64,000 nucleotides of DNA from Frankia alni ACN14a. GTDB lineage: Bacteria > Actinomycetota > Actinomycetes > Frankiales > Frankiaceae. The stretch is taken from positions 1,482,962 through 1,546,961 of the forward strand of contig NC_008278.1 in NCBI RefSeq assembly GCF_000058485.1, written 5' to 3'. Below are positions 33,270-41,704 of this stretch, one piece after another. Below the pieces are notes generated by a model, which worked only from the letters and a program-made list of their open reading frames with translations, was not told the origin of the DNA and ran no database searches. Every line of letters starts with the position of its first letter. Positions within the stretch are counted from its first letter, which is position 1. The translations under genes and the position numbers were made by a program.

Positions 33270-34739
33270 ATGAGGACGCTCATCACGGGTGGGACGCTGG
33301 TCGGACCGCTCGGCGCGACCCCGACCGACGTGCTCGTCGACGGCGAGACGGTGGCCGCCCTGCTCGCCCCGCCGGTCCCGATCGACCCGTCCGCCCGGGG
33401 CGCGGCCGGCGCCGCGACGGCGGCAGCGAGCGGCACCGGCCGGCCGGTGGTCGACGCCGATCGGGTCATCGACGCCACCGGCAAGTACGTCATCCCGGGC
33501 GGGGTCGACGTGCACACCCACATGGAGCTGCCGTTCGGCGGCACAGCGGCCTCCGACACGTTCGCCACCGGCTCGGCCGCCGCGGCCTGGGGCGGCACGA
33601 CCACGATCGTCGACTTCGCCGTGCAGCGCACCGGCGAGGTCGTCGAGGAGGGCCTGACCGCCTGGCACGCCAAGGCCGCCGGGCAGTGCGCGATCGACTA
33701 CGGCTTCCACATGATCATGGGTGGGGTCGACGAGGCCGCGCTCAAGGCGATGGACTCCCTCGTCGCCCACGAGGGCGTCACCAGCTTCAAGCTGTTCATG
33801 GCCTACCCGGGCGTGTTCTTCAGCGACGACGGCCAGATCCTGCGGGCGATGCAGCGCGCCGCCGAGTCCGGCGCCACGATCATGATGCACGCGGAGAACG
33901 GCCTGGCCATCGACGTCCTCGTCGCCCAGGCGCTGGCCCGCGGCGACACCGATCCGATCCACCACGGCCTGACCAGACCGCCGGCGCTGGAGGGCGAGGC
34001 CACCCACCGGGCGTCCGTGCTCGCCCAGGTCGCCGGCAACCCCCCGCTGTACTTCGTGCACCTGTCCGCCTCCGAGGCCCTCGGAGTGATCAGCGCCGCC
34101 CGCACCGCCGGGCGCAACGTGTTCGCCGAGACCTGCCCGCAGTACCTGTACCTCAGCCTGGAGGAGCATCTCGGCGCCCCCGGCTTCGAGGGCGCCAGGT
34201 ACGTCGCCTCCCCGCCGCTGCGGACGAACACCGCCCCGCACGCCGACGACCTGTGGCGCGGCCTGCGCACCGACGACCTCGCCGTCGTCTCCACCGACCA
34301 CTGCCCGTTCTGCCTCAAGGAGCAGAAGGAGCTCGGCCGCGGCGACTTCTCGAAGATCCCCAACGGGATCGGGACCGTCGAGCACCGCATCGACCTGATC
34401 TACCAGGGAGTCGTCACCGGGAAGATCTCGCTGCAGCGGTGGGTCGAGACCTGCGCGACCACCCCGGCGCGGATGTTCGGCCTCTACCCGCGCAAGGGTG
34501 TCGTCGCCCCCGGCTCGGACGCGGACATCGTCGTCTACGACCCGAACGCGACGACGACGATCAGCGCCGCCACCCACCACATGAACCTCGACCACTCGGC
34601 CTGGGAGGGCTTCGAGATCGCCGGGAAGGTCGACACGGTGCTCTCCCGCGGATCCGTCGTGGTCTCCGACGGCCAGTTCCACGGCCGCGCCGGCCACGGC
34701 CGCTACGTTCCCCGCGGCCTGTCCCAGTACCTGCGGTGA
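33270..34739 (+). CDS. Dihydropyrimidinase (D-hydantoinase)
   Basis: This 489-residue amidohydrolase has the metal pair in GVDVHTHMELPF, the carboxylated lysine in SFKLFMAYPG, histidines in MMHAENG and YFVHLSA, and Asp in VSTDHCPF. It opens dihydrouracil or dihydrothymine to the N-carbamoyl-beta-amino acid used by the preceding enzyme. The start codon follows AAGGAGG. Residues 30-60 contain a short Ala-rich insertion. The operon context supports a pyrimidine rather than hydantoin role. Confidence 0.93.
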   Translation: MRTLITGGTLVGPLGATPTDVLVDGETVAALLAPPVPIDPSARGAAGAATAAASGTGRPVVDADRVIDATGKYVIPGGVDVHTHMELPFGGTAASDTFATGSAAAAWGGTTTIVDFAVQRTGEVVEEGLTAWHAKAAGQCAIDYGFHMIMGGVDEAALKAMDSLVAHEGVTSFKLFMAYPGVFFSDDGQILRAMQRAAESGATIMMHAENGLAIDVLVAQALARGDTDPIHHGLTRPPALEGEATHRASVLAQVAGNPPLYFVHLSASEALGVISAARTAGRNVFAETCPQYLYLSLEEHLGAPGFEGARYVASPPLRTNTAPHADDLWRGLRTDDLAVVSTDHCPFCLKEQKELGRGDFSKIPNGIGTVEHRIDLIYQGVVTGKISLQRWVETCATTPARMFGLYPRKGVVAPGSDADIVVYDPNATTTISAATHHMNLDHSAWEGFEIAGKVDTVLSRGSVVVSDGQFHGRAGHGRYVPRGLSQYLR

Positions 34740-34795
34740 CCTGCTCTGACCTGCACTGCTCTGACCTGCCCTGACCTGCACTGACCTGCGTTGAC
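34735..34795 (+). repeat. CTGACCTGC repeats in the dihydropyrimidinase-mmsA gap
   Basis: The word TGACCTGC occurs five times between 34735 and 34790, separated by 1-7 bases. It fills most of the 77-bp intergenic gap ahead of the mmsA ribosome site. Confidence 0.8.
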
Positions 34796-34816
34796 ACGGA
34801 AGAGGGAGGTGCGGCG

Positions 34817-36307
34817 ATGCGGACGATCGGCCATCTCATCGGTGGGGCCGAGGTGGCGGACGCCGCCGGTCGCTACGCGCCGGTGTGGAATCCGGCGACC
34901 GGCGAGCAACAGGCCCGCGTCGCGCTCGCCTCGGCGCAGGAGGTGCGCGCCGCGGTCGCCGCCGCCCGCACGGCGGCCCCGGGCTGGCGGGCGACGCCGC
35001 TCGGCCGCCGCGCCGAGGTGATGTTCCGCTTCCGCGACCTGCTCGACGCCGGCCGCAAGGAGGTCGCCCGGCTGCTGACCGCCGAGCACGGCAAGACCCT
35101 CGACGACGCGCTCGGCGAGATCGCCCGCGGCCTGGAGAACGTCGAGTTCGCCTGCGGCGCCCCGCACCTGCTGCGCGGCGGCTACTCGGAGCAGGTCTCC
35201 GCCGGCGTCGACGTCCACGAGGTGCGTCAACCGCTCGGCGTCGTCGCCGGCATCACCCCGTTCAACTTCCCGGCGATGGTGCCGCTGTGGATGCTCGCGA
35301 ACGCGCTGGTCTGCGGCAACGCGTTCGTGCTCAAGCCCAGTGAGCGCGACCCGTCCCCGGCGCTGTTCCTCGCCGAGCTGCTCGGGCGTGCCGGGCTGCC
35401 GGCGGGCGTGCTCAACGTGGTGCAGGGCGACAAGGTCGCCGTCGACGCGCTGCTCGACCATCCCGACGTCGCCGCGGTGAGCTTCGTCGGCTCCACCCCG
35501 ATCGCCCGCTACGTCTACGAACGCGCCACCGCCGCCGGCAAGCGGGTGCAGGCCCTCGGCGGGGCGAAGAACCACCTGGTCGTCCTGCCCGACGCCGAGA
35601 TCGCCGCGGCCGCGGACGCCGCGGTGTCGGCCGCCTACGGCTCGGCCGGTGAACGCTGCATGGCGGTGTCGGTGGTCGTGGCGGTCGGGGAGGTCGCCGA
35701 CCCGCTGGTCGAGGCGATCGCCGCGCGGGTCCGCGGCATCCGGGTGGGACCCGGCTACGACGAGGCCAGCGAGATGGGACCGCTGATCACCGCGGCGCAC
35801 CGGGACCGGGTCGCCGGCTACCTCGACGTCGCCACCGCCCAGGGGGCGAGCGTCGTCGTCGACGGCCGTACCGACCCCGCGACCAGCGGCCCCGGCTTCT
35901 TCCTCGGCGCGAGCCTCGTCGACCACGTGCGGCCGACCAGCGCCGTCTACACCGACGAGATCTTCGGCCCGGTGCTCGCCGTCGTCCGGGTCGCCGGCTA
36001 CGACGAGGCGCTGCGGTTGATCGAGGACAACCCCTACGGCAACGGCGCGGCGATCTTCACTCGCGACGGCGGGGCCGCCCGGCGGTTCACCGCCGACGTC
36101 GAGGCCGGGATGGTCGGCGTCAACGTGCCGATCCCGGTGCCGGTCGCCTACTACAGCTTCGGTGGCTGGAAGGGTTCGCTGTTCGGCGACCTGCACATGT
36201 ACGGCCCGGACGGGATCCGCTTCTACACCCGGACCAAGGTCGTCACCTCCCGCTGGCCCGACCCGGCGACGAGCGCGGTCGACCTCGGCTTCCCCCGGAC
36301 GAGGTGA
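34817..36307 (+). CDS. mmsA: CoA-acylating methylmalonate/malonate-semialdehyde dehydrogenase
   Basis: This 496-residue aldehyde dehydrogenase matches the MmsA subfamily: GITPFNFPAMVPLWMLANAL, LGGAKNHLVVLPDA (where the usual general-base Glu region differs, as in MmsA), the catalytic cysteine in GSAGERCMAVSV and WKGSLFGDLHMYGPDGIRFY. It turns malonate or methylmalonate semialdehyde into acetyl-CoA or propionyl-CoA, the final step of reductive pyrimidine breakdown. ATG at 34817 follows GGAGG. Its stop overlaps the ribosome site of the next gene. Confidence 0.94.
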   Translation: MRTIGHLIGGAEVADAAGRYAPVWNPATGEQQARVALASAQEVRAAVAAARTAAPGWRATPLGRRAEVMFRFRDLLDAGRKEVARLLTAEHGKTLDDALGEIARGLENVEFACGAPHLLRGGYSEQVSAGVDVHEVRQPLGVVAGITPFNFPAMVPLWMLANALVCGNAFVLKPSERDPSPALFLAELLGRAGLPAGVLNVVQGDKVAVDALLDHPDVAAVSFVGSTPIARYVYERATAAGKRVQALGGAKNHLVVLPDAEIAAAADAAVSAAYGSAGERCMAVSVVVAVGEVADPLVEAIAARVRGIRVGPGYDEASEMGPLITAAHRDRVAGYLDVATAQGASVVVDGRTDPATSGPGFFLGASLVDHVRPTSAVYTDEIFGPVLAVVRVAGYDEALRLIEDNPYGNGAAIFTRDGGAARRFTADVEAGMVGVNVPIPVPVAYYSFGGWKGSLFGDLHMYGPDGIRFYTRTKVVTSRWPDPATSAVDLGFPRTR

Positions 36308-36311
36308 CCCG

Positions 36312-37457
36312 GTGGACGTCGGAGTGGTGCTGCAGACGAACCCGCCCGCCTCCCGGGTGGTCGACCTCGCCCGGCAGGCGGAGAACCTGGGCTTCAGCCA
36401 CATCTGGACCTTCGACTCCCACCTGCTGTGGGAGGAGCCGTTCGTCATCTACAGCCAGATCCTCGCCGCGACCCGCAAGGTGCTCGTCGGGCCGATGGTG
36501 ACGAACCCGGCGACGCGGGACTGGACGGTCACGGCGTCGCTGTTCGCCACCCTCAACGAGATGTTCGGCAACCGGACGATCTGCGGGATCGGCCGGGGCG
36601 ACTCGGCCGTGCGGGTCCTCAACGGCAAACCCGTGTCGCTGGCGACGCTGCGCGAGTGCGTCGGCGTCGTGCGGGAGCTCGCGAACGGGCGTAGCGCGCA
36701 GGTCGGCGGCAGCACCGTGCGTTTCCCGTGGGGCGCGGCGAGCCGGCTCGACATCTGGATCGCCGCCTACGGGCCGAAGGCGCTGGCGCTGACCGGGGAG
36801 ATCGGCGACGGGTTCATCCTCCAGCTCGCCGACCCCGACATCGCCGCCTGGACCATCCGGGCGGTGCGCCGGGCCGCCGAACAGGCCGGGCGAGACCCGG
36901 CGGCGGTGAGGTTCTGCGTCGCCGCCCCCGCCTACGTCGGCGCCGCGGACCCGCTGTCGCTGGCCCACCAGCGCGACCAGTGCCGCTGGTTCGGCGGGAT
37001 GGTCGGCAACCACGTCGCCGACCTCGTCGCCCGCTACGGCGCGAACGGCTCCGTGCCGACCGCGCTGACCAGCTACATCGCCGGGCGCACGGGCTACGAC
37101 TACAACGAGCACGGCCGGGCCGGCAACGCCCACACCACGTTCGTCCCCGACGAGATCGTCGACCGGTTCTGCCTGCTCGGCCCGCCCGAGGCCCACATCG
37201 AGCGGCTGGCGCAGCTCGCCGAGCTCGGTGTCGACCAGTTCGCCGTCTACCTGCAGCACGACGCCAAGGTCGCGACCCTGGAGGCCTACGGCGAGACGGT
37301 GATCCCCGCCGTCGCCGGGACGGTCCGCGCGACCAGCGCCGGCACCCAGCCTCCCGCCCCGATCGCCCCGGCGACCTCGGCGCCGTCGGCGACGCCGCCC
37401 GCGGTGCCGCCCGCCGTAGTGTCGACAGACGACCCGACTGAGGCGGCGGGCGGATGA
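36312..37457 (+). CDS. LLM-class (luciferase-like) oxidoreductase, probably F420-dependent
   Basis: This 381-residue protein has the bacterial-luciferase TIM-barrel pattern (LARQAENLGFSHIWTFDSHLLWEEPF, PMVTNPATRDWTVTASLFATLNEM, GIGRGDSAVRVLNG). It resembles the TIGR03842-type F420-dependent family. The GTG start at 36312 sits five bases after GAGGTGA, which includes the mmsA stop. The last 55 residues are a Pro/Ala/Thr tail. It is inside the pyrimidine catabolism operon, so it may oxidise or reduce a ring intermediate; its reaction is not established. Confidence 0.83.
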   Translation: MDVGVVLQTNPPASRVVDLARQAENLGFSHIWTFDSHLLWEEPFVIYSQILAATRKVLVGPMVTNPATRDWTVTASLFATLNEMFGNRTICGIGRGDSAVRVLNGKPVSLATLRECVGVVRELANGRSAQVGGSTVRFPWGAASRLDIWIAAYGPKALALTGEIGDGFILQLADPDIAAWTIRAVRRAAEQAGRDPAAVRFCVAAPAYVGAADPLSLAHQRDQCRWFGGMVGNHVADLVARYGANGSVPTALTSYIAGRTGYDYNEHGRAGNAHTTFVPDEIVDRFCLLGPPEAHIERLAQLAELGVDQFAVYLQHDAKVATLEAYGETVIPAVAGTVRATSAGTQPPAPIAPATSAPSATPPAVPPAVVSTDDPTEAAGG

Positions 37458-38458
37458 CCGACGCCGCCCTGTCGACGGCCGCGGCGGCGACCGCGGCCGG
37501 TCCCGCCACCGGGTCCCCGCCCGCCGGCGACCTCGCGGGCCCCGACCCGTTCGGCCTGCCGCCGCGACGGCAGGCCTCGGCCGCGGCCGCGGTGCGGGAC
37601 CGACTGCGCCGGGGTGTCCTCGCGCTCGTCGCGATCGTGCTGCTGTGCGCCGTGTGGGAGGGCTACAAGGCGATCGGGTCGCCGCAGGGCACCCGGCTGT
37701 TCGGCGCTCCGGTGCTGCCGCGGACCACGGACACGGCCATGCCGCACGTCTGGTCGGTGCTGGCCGAGCTGGGCCGGCCCGAGCTCAGCCTGCGCGACGA
37801 CCGCACCGTCGGGGAGTCGGTGCTGCGCGGCATGTGGTTCTCGTTGCGGGTGGCGCTCGCCGGCTTCGGGGTCGGGGTCGCCGTCGGCGTGCTGCTCGCC
37901 GTCGCGATGGCCCGCCTGCGGGTGCTGGAACGCGGGCTGCTGCCGTACGTGATCGCCAGCCAGACCGTCCCGCTGGTCGCGCTCGCCCCGCTGGTGGCCG
38001 GCTGGGGCGGCCGGCTGCACCTGGGCGGCCTGGAATGGCAGCGCTGGATGTCGGTGGCGCTGATCGCCGCCTACCTGGCGTTCTTCCCCGTCGCCGTCGG
38101 GATGCTGCGCGGGTTGCAGGCGCCGGCGGCGGAGTCGGTGGAGCTGATGCGCAGCTACGCGGCGTCGTGGTGGCAGACGCTGATCCGGCTGCGGCTGCCG
38201 GCCTCGGTGCCGTACCTGATGCCGGCGCTGCGGCTCGCGGCCGCCTCGGCGGTGATCGGCACGGTCGTCGCCGAGATCTCCACCGGCACCCGCGGCGGCG
38301 TCGGGCGACTGATCATCGACTACTCCATGTCGGCGAGCAGCGACGCGACCCGGCTGTACGACGCGGTGCTCGGCGCCGCGGTCACCGGGCTGGTCATGGC
38401 CGCCGCGGTGGCGTTGCTGGAAGCGGCGGTCGGCCGCCGGTGGGGTCGTCATGCCTGA
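37454..38458 (+). CDS. ABC importer permease (first subunit)
   Basis: This 334-residue inner-membrane permease of the nitrate/sulfonate/taurine-type (BPD_transp_1) family has about six spans and the cytoplasmic coupling loop near AAESVELMRSYAASWWQTLIRLRLP. The first 55 residues are polar and Ala/Pro-rich. It overlaps the previous gene by four bases (ATGA). With the ATPase, second permease and binding protein downstream it forms an importer, probably for a pyrimidine or its breakdown product. Confidence 0.9.
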   Translation: MTDAALSTAAAATAAGPATGSPPAGDLAGPDPFGLPPRRQASAAAAVRDRLRRGVLALVAIVLLCAVWEGYKAIGSPQGTRLFGAPVLPRTTDTAMPHVWSVLAELGRPELSLRDDRTVGESVLRGMWFSLRVALAGFGVGVAVGVLLAVAMARLRVLERGLLPYVIASQTVPLVALAPLVAGWGGRLHLGGLEWQRWMSVALIAAYLAFFPVAVGMLRGLQAPAAESVELMRSYAASWWQTLIRLRLPASVPYLMPALRLAAASAVIGTVVAEISTGTRGGVGRLIIDYSMSASSDATRLYDAVLGAAVTGLVMAAAVALLEAAVGRRWGRHA

Positions 38459-38498
38459 CGGCCCGCGCGGGCGGCGCACGGAAGCGAGGACGAGCGGC

Positions 38499-39500
38499 AT
38501 GACGGCGCAGCCCATCCCGGCGGCGGGCACGGCCGAGGCGGCGGGCACGGCCGAGGCGGCGGACGCGGCGCCGGCCACCCCGGCCACCCCGGCCACCCCG
38601 GCCACCCCGGCCACCCCGGCCACCCCGGCCACCCCGGCCACCCCGGCCACCCCGGCCACCCCGGCCACCCCGGCCGCAACAGCCACCCCGGACGCGGCGG
38701 TGGTGGTGCGCGGGGTGACGAAGGCGTTCGACGTCGCCGGGGCGGCGCCCACCGTGGCGCTGACGGACATCGACCTGACGGTCACCCGCGGCGAGTTCGT
38801 CTCGCTGATCGGACCGTCCGGCTGCGGGAAGTCGACGCTGCTGCGGCTGGTCGCCGACCTGATCCCGCCGACCCGCGGGGAGATCCTCGTCGGCGGCCGG
38901 CCGGCGCGTCAGGCCCGCCTCGACCAGGACTACGGCATCGCCTTCCAACAGGCCGGCCTGTTCGGCTGGCGCACCGTGCTCGGCAACGTCGAACTGCCGC
39001 TGCAGGTCCACGGGATGCGCAAGGCCGAGCGCCGCGCCCGCGCCCGGGAGCTGCTCGACCTGGTCGGGCTCGCGGACTTCGCCGGCCACTGGCCCGACCA
39101 GCTCTCCGGCGGCATGCAGCAACGGGTGGCCATCGCCCGCGCGCTGGCCGAGCGGCCCCGGCTGCTGCTGCTCGACGAGCCGTTCGGCGCCCTCGACGAG
39201 ATGACCCGCGAGCGCATGCAGGCCGAACTCGCCCGCATCCGGCGGGAGACCGGGACCACCGTCATCCTCGTCACCCACTCGATCCCCGAGGCGGTGTTCC
39301 TCTCCGACCGGGTGGCGGTGATGTCGGCGCGGCCGGGGCGGATCACGGCCATGGTTGCGGTGGAGCTGGCGGCGCGGACCGGCGCGGGCCGCGGCGTCGA
39401 CAGCACCGACCTGCGGGAGCAGCCCGAGTTCTTCGCCGCGGTCACCGCCGTGCGCGAGGCGCTGCGCGCCGGCGACTCCAGCGGGGTCGGGGTCTCGTGA
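38499..39500 (+). CDS. ABC importer ATPase with (Ala-Thr-Pro)n N-terminus
   Basis: From ATG at 38499 (GGAAGCGAGGA upstream) the protein is 333 residues; an earlier ATG at 38451 overlaps the permease stop and is also possible. The nucleotide-binding domain has Walker A GPSGCGKST, Q-loop FQQAGLFGW, signature LSGGMQQR, Walker B LLLLDEPFGALDE and switch His in VTHSIPEA, as in SsuB/TauB ATPases. The N-terminus is an Ala-Thr-Pro run of about eleven units coded by a 9-bp tandem repeat. It energises the two flanking permeases. Confidence 0.92.
   Translation: MTAQPIPAAGTAEAAGTAEAADAAPATPATPATPATPATPATPATPATPATPATPATPAATATPDAAVVVRGVTKAFDVAGAAPTVALTDIDLTVTRGEFVSLIGPSGCGKSTLLRLVADLIPPTRGEILVGGRPARQARLDQDYGIAFQQAGLFGWRTVLGNVELPLQVHGMRKAERRARARELLDLVGLADFAGHWPDQLSGGMQQRVAIARALAERPRLLLLDEPFGALDEMTRERMQAELARIRRETGTTVILVTHSIPEAVFLSDRVAVMSARPGRITAMVAVELAARTGAGRGVDSTDLREQPEFFAAVTAVREALRAGDSSGVGVS
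38571..38669 (+). repeat. 9-bp tandem repeat, 11 copies, inside the ABC ATPase gene
   Basis: CCGGCCACC is repeated head to tail eleven times by my count, followed by one diverged unit. It encodes Pro-Ala-Thr units ahead of the ATPase domain. Copies are identical, so it is probably unstable in length but always in frame. Confidence 0.93.
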
Positions 39501-40291
39501 GCGGGGTTCGGCTGCCCGCCCGGGTGCTGGCCCGCGGCCGGGTGTTCCTGCCACCGCTCGTCGTCGCGGTCGTCGTCCTCGGCGCCTGGCAGGCGTTCGT
39601 CGACCTGGGCGACGTGCAGCCCTACCTGCTGCCGAGCCCGTCGGCGATCGCCCACCAGTTCCGCGAGCACACCGGTCCGATCCGGTCGGCGGCGTGGGTC
39701 AGCGGGGTCAACGCGGCGGTGGGGTTGGCCCTTGGCGCGATCGCGGGGCTGGTCGCGGCGGTCGTGGCGGCGCGCTCCCGGTTGATCGACGGAATGCTCG
39801 CCCCGGTCGCCGCCGCGATGAACGCCATTCCGATCATCGTGCTGGCCCCGCTGTTCAACGCGATGTTCTCGACGACGTCGTCGGTGCCGCGGCGTGCGGT
39901 GGTCGCGGTCGTCGTGTTCTTCCCGGTGTTCGTCAACACCGCCCGCGGGCTGCGTGAGGTCGCCCCGGTGCACCGCGAGCTCATGCGCAGCCTCGCGGTC
40001 GGGCCCTGGCGGTTCGCCCGGACCGTGTCGCTGCCCGGGGCGCTGCCGTTCTTCTTCACCGGGCTGCGGCTGGCCTCGTCGCTCGCGGTCATCGCCGCGG
40101 TCGTCGCCGAGTACTTCGGCGGCCGGCAGAACGGCCTCGGATCGCGGATCACCTCGGCGGCGGCGAACAGCGCCTACCCCCGGGCCTGGGCGTTCGTCGT
40201 CGCGGCCTGCCTGCTCGGCCTGCTGTTCTACCTGGTCGTCCTGGCGGTGGAGCGGGCGGCGACGCCCTGGCGCCGGCATGGCGGCCGATAA
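39497..40291 (+). CDS. ABC importer permease (second subunit)
   Basis: This 264-residue permease of the same family as the first has about six spans and a coupling loop near VHRELMRSLAVGPWRFARTVSLPGALP. The GTG start overlaps the ATPase stop by four bases (GTGA). Two different permeases in one operon suggest a heterodimeric channel. Confidence 0.9.
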   Translation: MSGVRLPARVLARGRVFLPPLVVAVVVLGAWQAFVDLGDVQPYLLPSPSAIAHQFREHTGPIRSAAWVSGVNAAVGLALGAIAGLVAAVVAARSRLIDGMLAPVAAAMNAIPIIVLAPLFNAMFSTTSSVPRRAVVAVVVFFPVFVNTARGLREVAPVHRELMRSLAVGPWRFARTVSLPGALPFFFTGLRLASSLAVIAAVVAEYFGGRQNGLGSRITSAAANSAYPRAWAFVVAACLLGLLFYLVVLAVERAATPWRRHGGR

Positions 40292-40336
40292 CTCCACCTA
40301 CCACGAACCGGGAATCCGGCGTACCTACCCGACCCG

Positions 40337-40416
40337 GCATTCACGCACGAGGGCCGGCACTCATCGACGAGGGCCTGCATTTGTTCACGGGCGCCTGCAC
40401 TTATTCACGAGGGACA
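40337..40416 (+). repeat. Four degenerate 20-bp tandem repeats before the binding-protein gene
   Basis: Units begin at 40337, 40357, 40377 and 40397, each of the form GCAYTNNNNNACGAGGGCCN. They fill most of the 136-bp gap and end 12 bases before the start codon. They could affect transcript stability or the level of the highly expressed binding protein. Confidence 0.72.
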
Positions 40417-40427
40417 GTGGGAGCGAC

Positions 40428-41585
40428 ATGAGAAGGAAAAGGATGCTGGGCGGGCTCGCGGCCGGGTTGGCCGCGGTGCTGGCCCTGGCCGCCTGCGGCT
40501 CGGACGGGGGCAGCAGCGGCTCGGCCGCGTCGACGACCGGCACCGGGGCGAAGCTCACCCCGGTGAAGCTGCAGTTGCAGTGGTTCACCCAGGCGCAGTT
40601 CGCCGGCTACATCGCGGCGAAGGAGAAGGGCTTCTACCGCGACGCCGGTCTTGACGTCAGCCTGCTGGAGGGCGGCACGGACATCGTGCCGCAGACGGTG
40701 CTGGCGCAGGGGCAGGCCGACTTCGCCGTCGCCTGGGTGCCGAAGGCGCTGGCCTCCCGTGAGCAGGGCGCGCAGATCACCGACATCGCGCAGATCTTTC
40801 AGCGCTCCGGCACCCGGCAGGTCAGCTTCGCCGACGCCGGCATCGGCGGGCCGGCCGACCTCAAGGGCAAGAAGGTCGGCAACTGGGGCTTCGGCAACGA
40901 GTACGAGCTGTTCGCCGGCATGACGAAGGCCGGGCTCGACCCCGGCGGGGACGTCACCCTCGTCCAGCAGCAGTTCGACATGAACGCGCTGCTCTCCGGC
41001 GACATCGACGCCGCCCAGGCGATGAGCTACAACGAGTACGCCCAGGTGCTGGAGGCGAAGAACCCGAAGACCGGCGAGCTGTACAAGCCGTCGGACTTCA
41101 CCGTCGTCGACTGGAACGACGTCGGCACCGCCATGCTCCAGGACGCGGTGTGGGCGTCCACCGACAAGCTCCAGAAGGACCCGGCGTACCAGCAGACCGC
41201 GACGAAGTTCCTGACCGGTTCGCTGCGCGGCTGGATCTACTGCCGCGACCACGCCCAGGAATGCCGCGACCTGGTCGTCGCCGCCGGCTCCAAGCTCGGC
41301 GCCAGCCACCAGCTCTGGCAGACCAACGAGGTCAACAAGCTGGTCTGGCCGTCACCGGGCGGCATCGGGATGGTCGACAAGGCGGCCTGGGACCGGACCG
41401 TCCAGATCGCCAGGGCGACGAAGAACGCCGACGGCCAGACCGTCCTCACCAAGGCCCCCGAGGGCCTCGCCTACACCAACCAGTACGTCCAGCAGGCGCT
41501 GGCGTCGCTCAGGGCGGACGGCGTCGACGTCACCGGGTCGAGTTTCAAGCCGCTGACCGTCACCCTGAACCCGGGCGGCGGCTGA
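40428..41585 (+). CDS. ABC importer substrate-binding lipoprotein, NMT1/THI5-like
   Basis: This 385-residue lipoprotein has a signal peptide with lipobox LALAACGS (residues about 17-24). The mature part begins VKLQLQWFTQAQFAGYIAAKEKGFYRDAGL, the hallmark of NMT1/THI5-like binding proteins, some of which bind pyrimidine precursors. It delivers the substrate to the ABC permeases. ATG at 40428 follows GGGAGCGAC. In this operon a pyrimidine, dihydropyrimidine or carbamoyl-amino acid is the likely ligand; that is inference. Confidence 0.9.
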   Translation: MRRKRMLGGLAAGLAAVLALAACGSDGGSSGSAASTTGTGAKLTPVKLQLQWFTQAQFAGYIAAKEKGFYRDAGLDVSLLEGGTDIVPQTVLAQGQADFAVAWVPKALASREQGAQITDIAQIFQRSGTRQVSFADAGIGGPADLKGKKVGNWGFGNEYELFAGMTKAGLDPGGDVTLVQQQFDMNALLSGDIDAAQAMSYNEYAQVLEAKNPKTGELYKPSDFTVVDWNDVGTAMLQDAVWASTDKLQKDPAYQQTATKFLTGSLRGWIYCRDHAQECRDLVVAAGSKLGASHQLWQTNEVNKLVWPSPGGIGMVDKAAWDRTVQIARATKNADGQTVLTKAPEGLAYTNQYVQQALASLRADGVDVTGSSFKPLTVTLNPGGG

Positions 41586-41704
41586 CCCGTCCCACCGCCG
41601 CGCGCCCGCCGGCCCGAACCCGGGTCGGCGGGCGCGCGGCGCGTCCGCCCGGACCGGGCGGTCCCACCCGCGGGACGCCGACGACGAGGAGAGGACCCGA
41701 TCCC

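Noticed and set aside
34817-36307. Generic aldehyde dehydrogenase call
   Set aside because: The altered LGGAKNH segment and the operon partners favour the CoA-acylating MmsA type.
38571-38669. CRISPR-like repeat array
   Set aside because: The units are 9 bp with no spacers, lie inside a reading frame and encode Ala-Thr-Pro; no cas gene is present.
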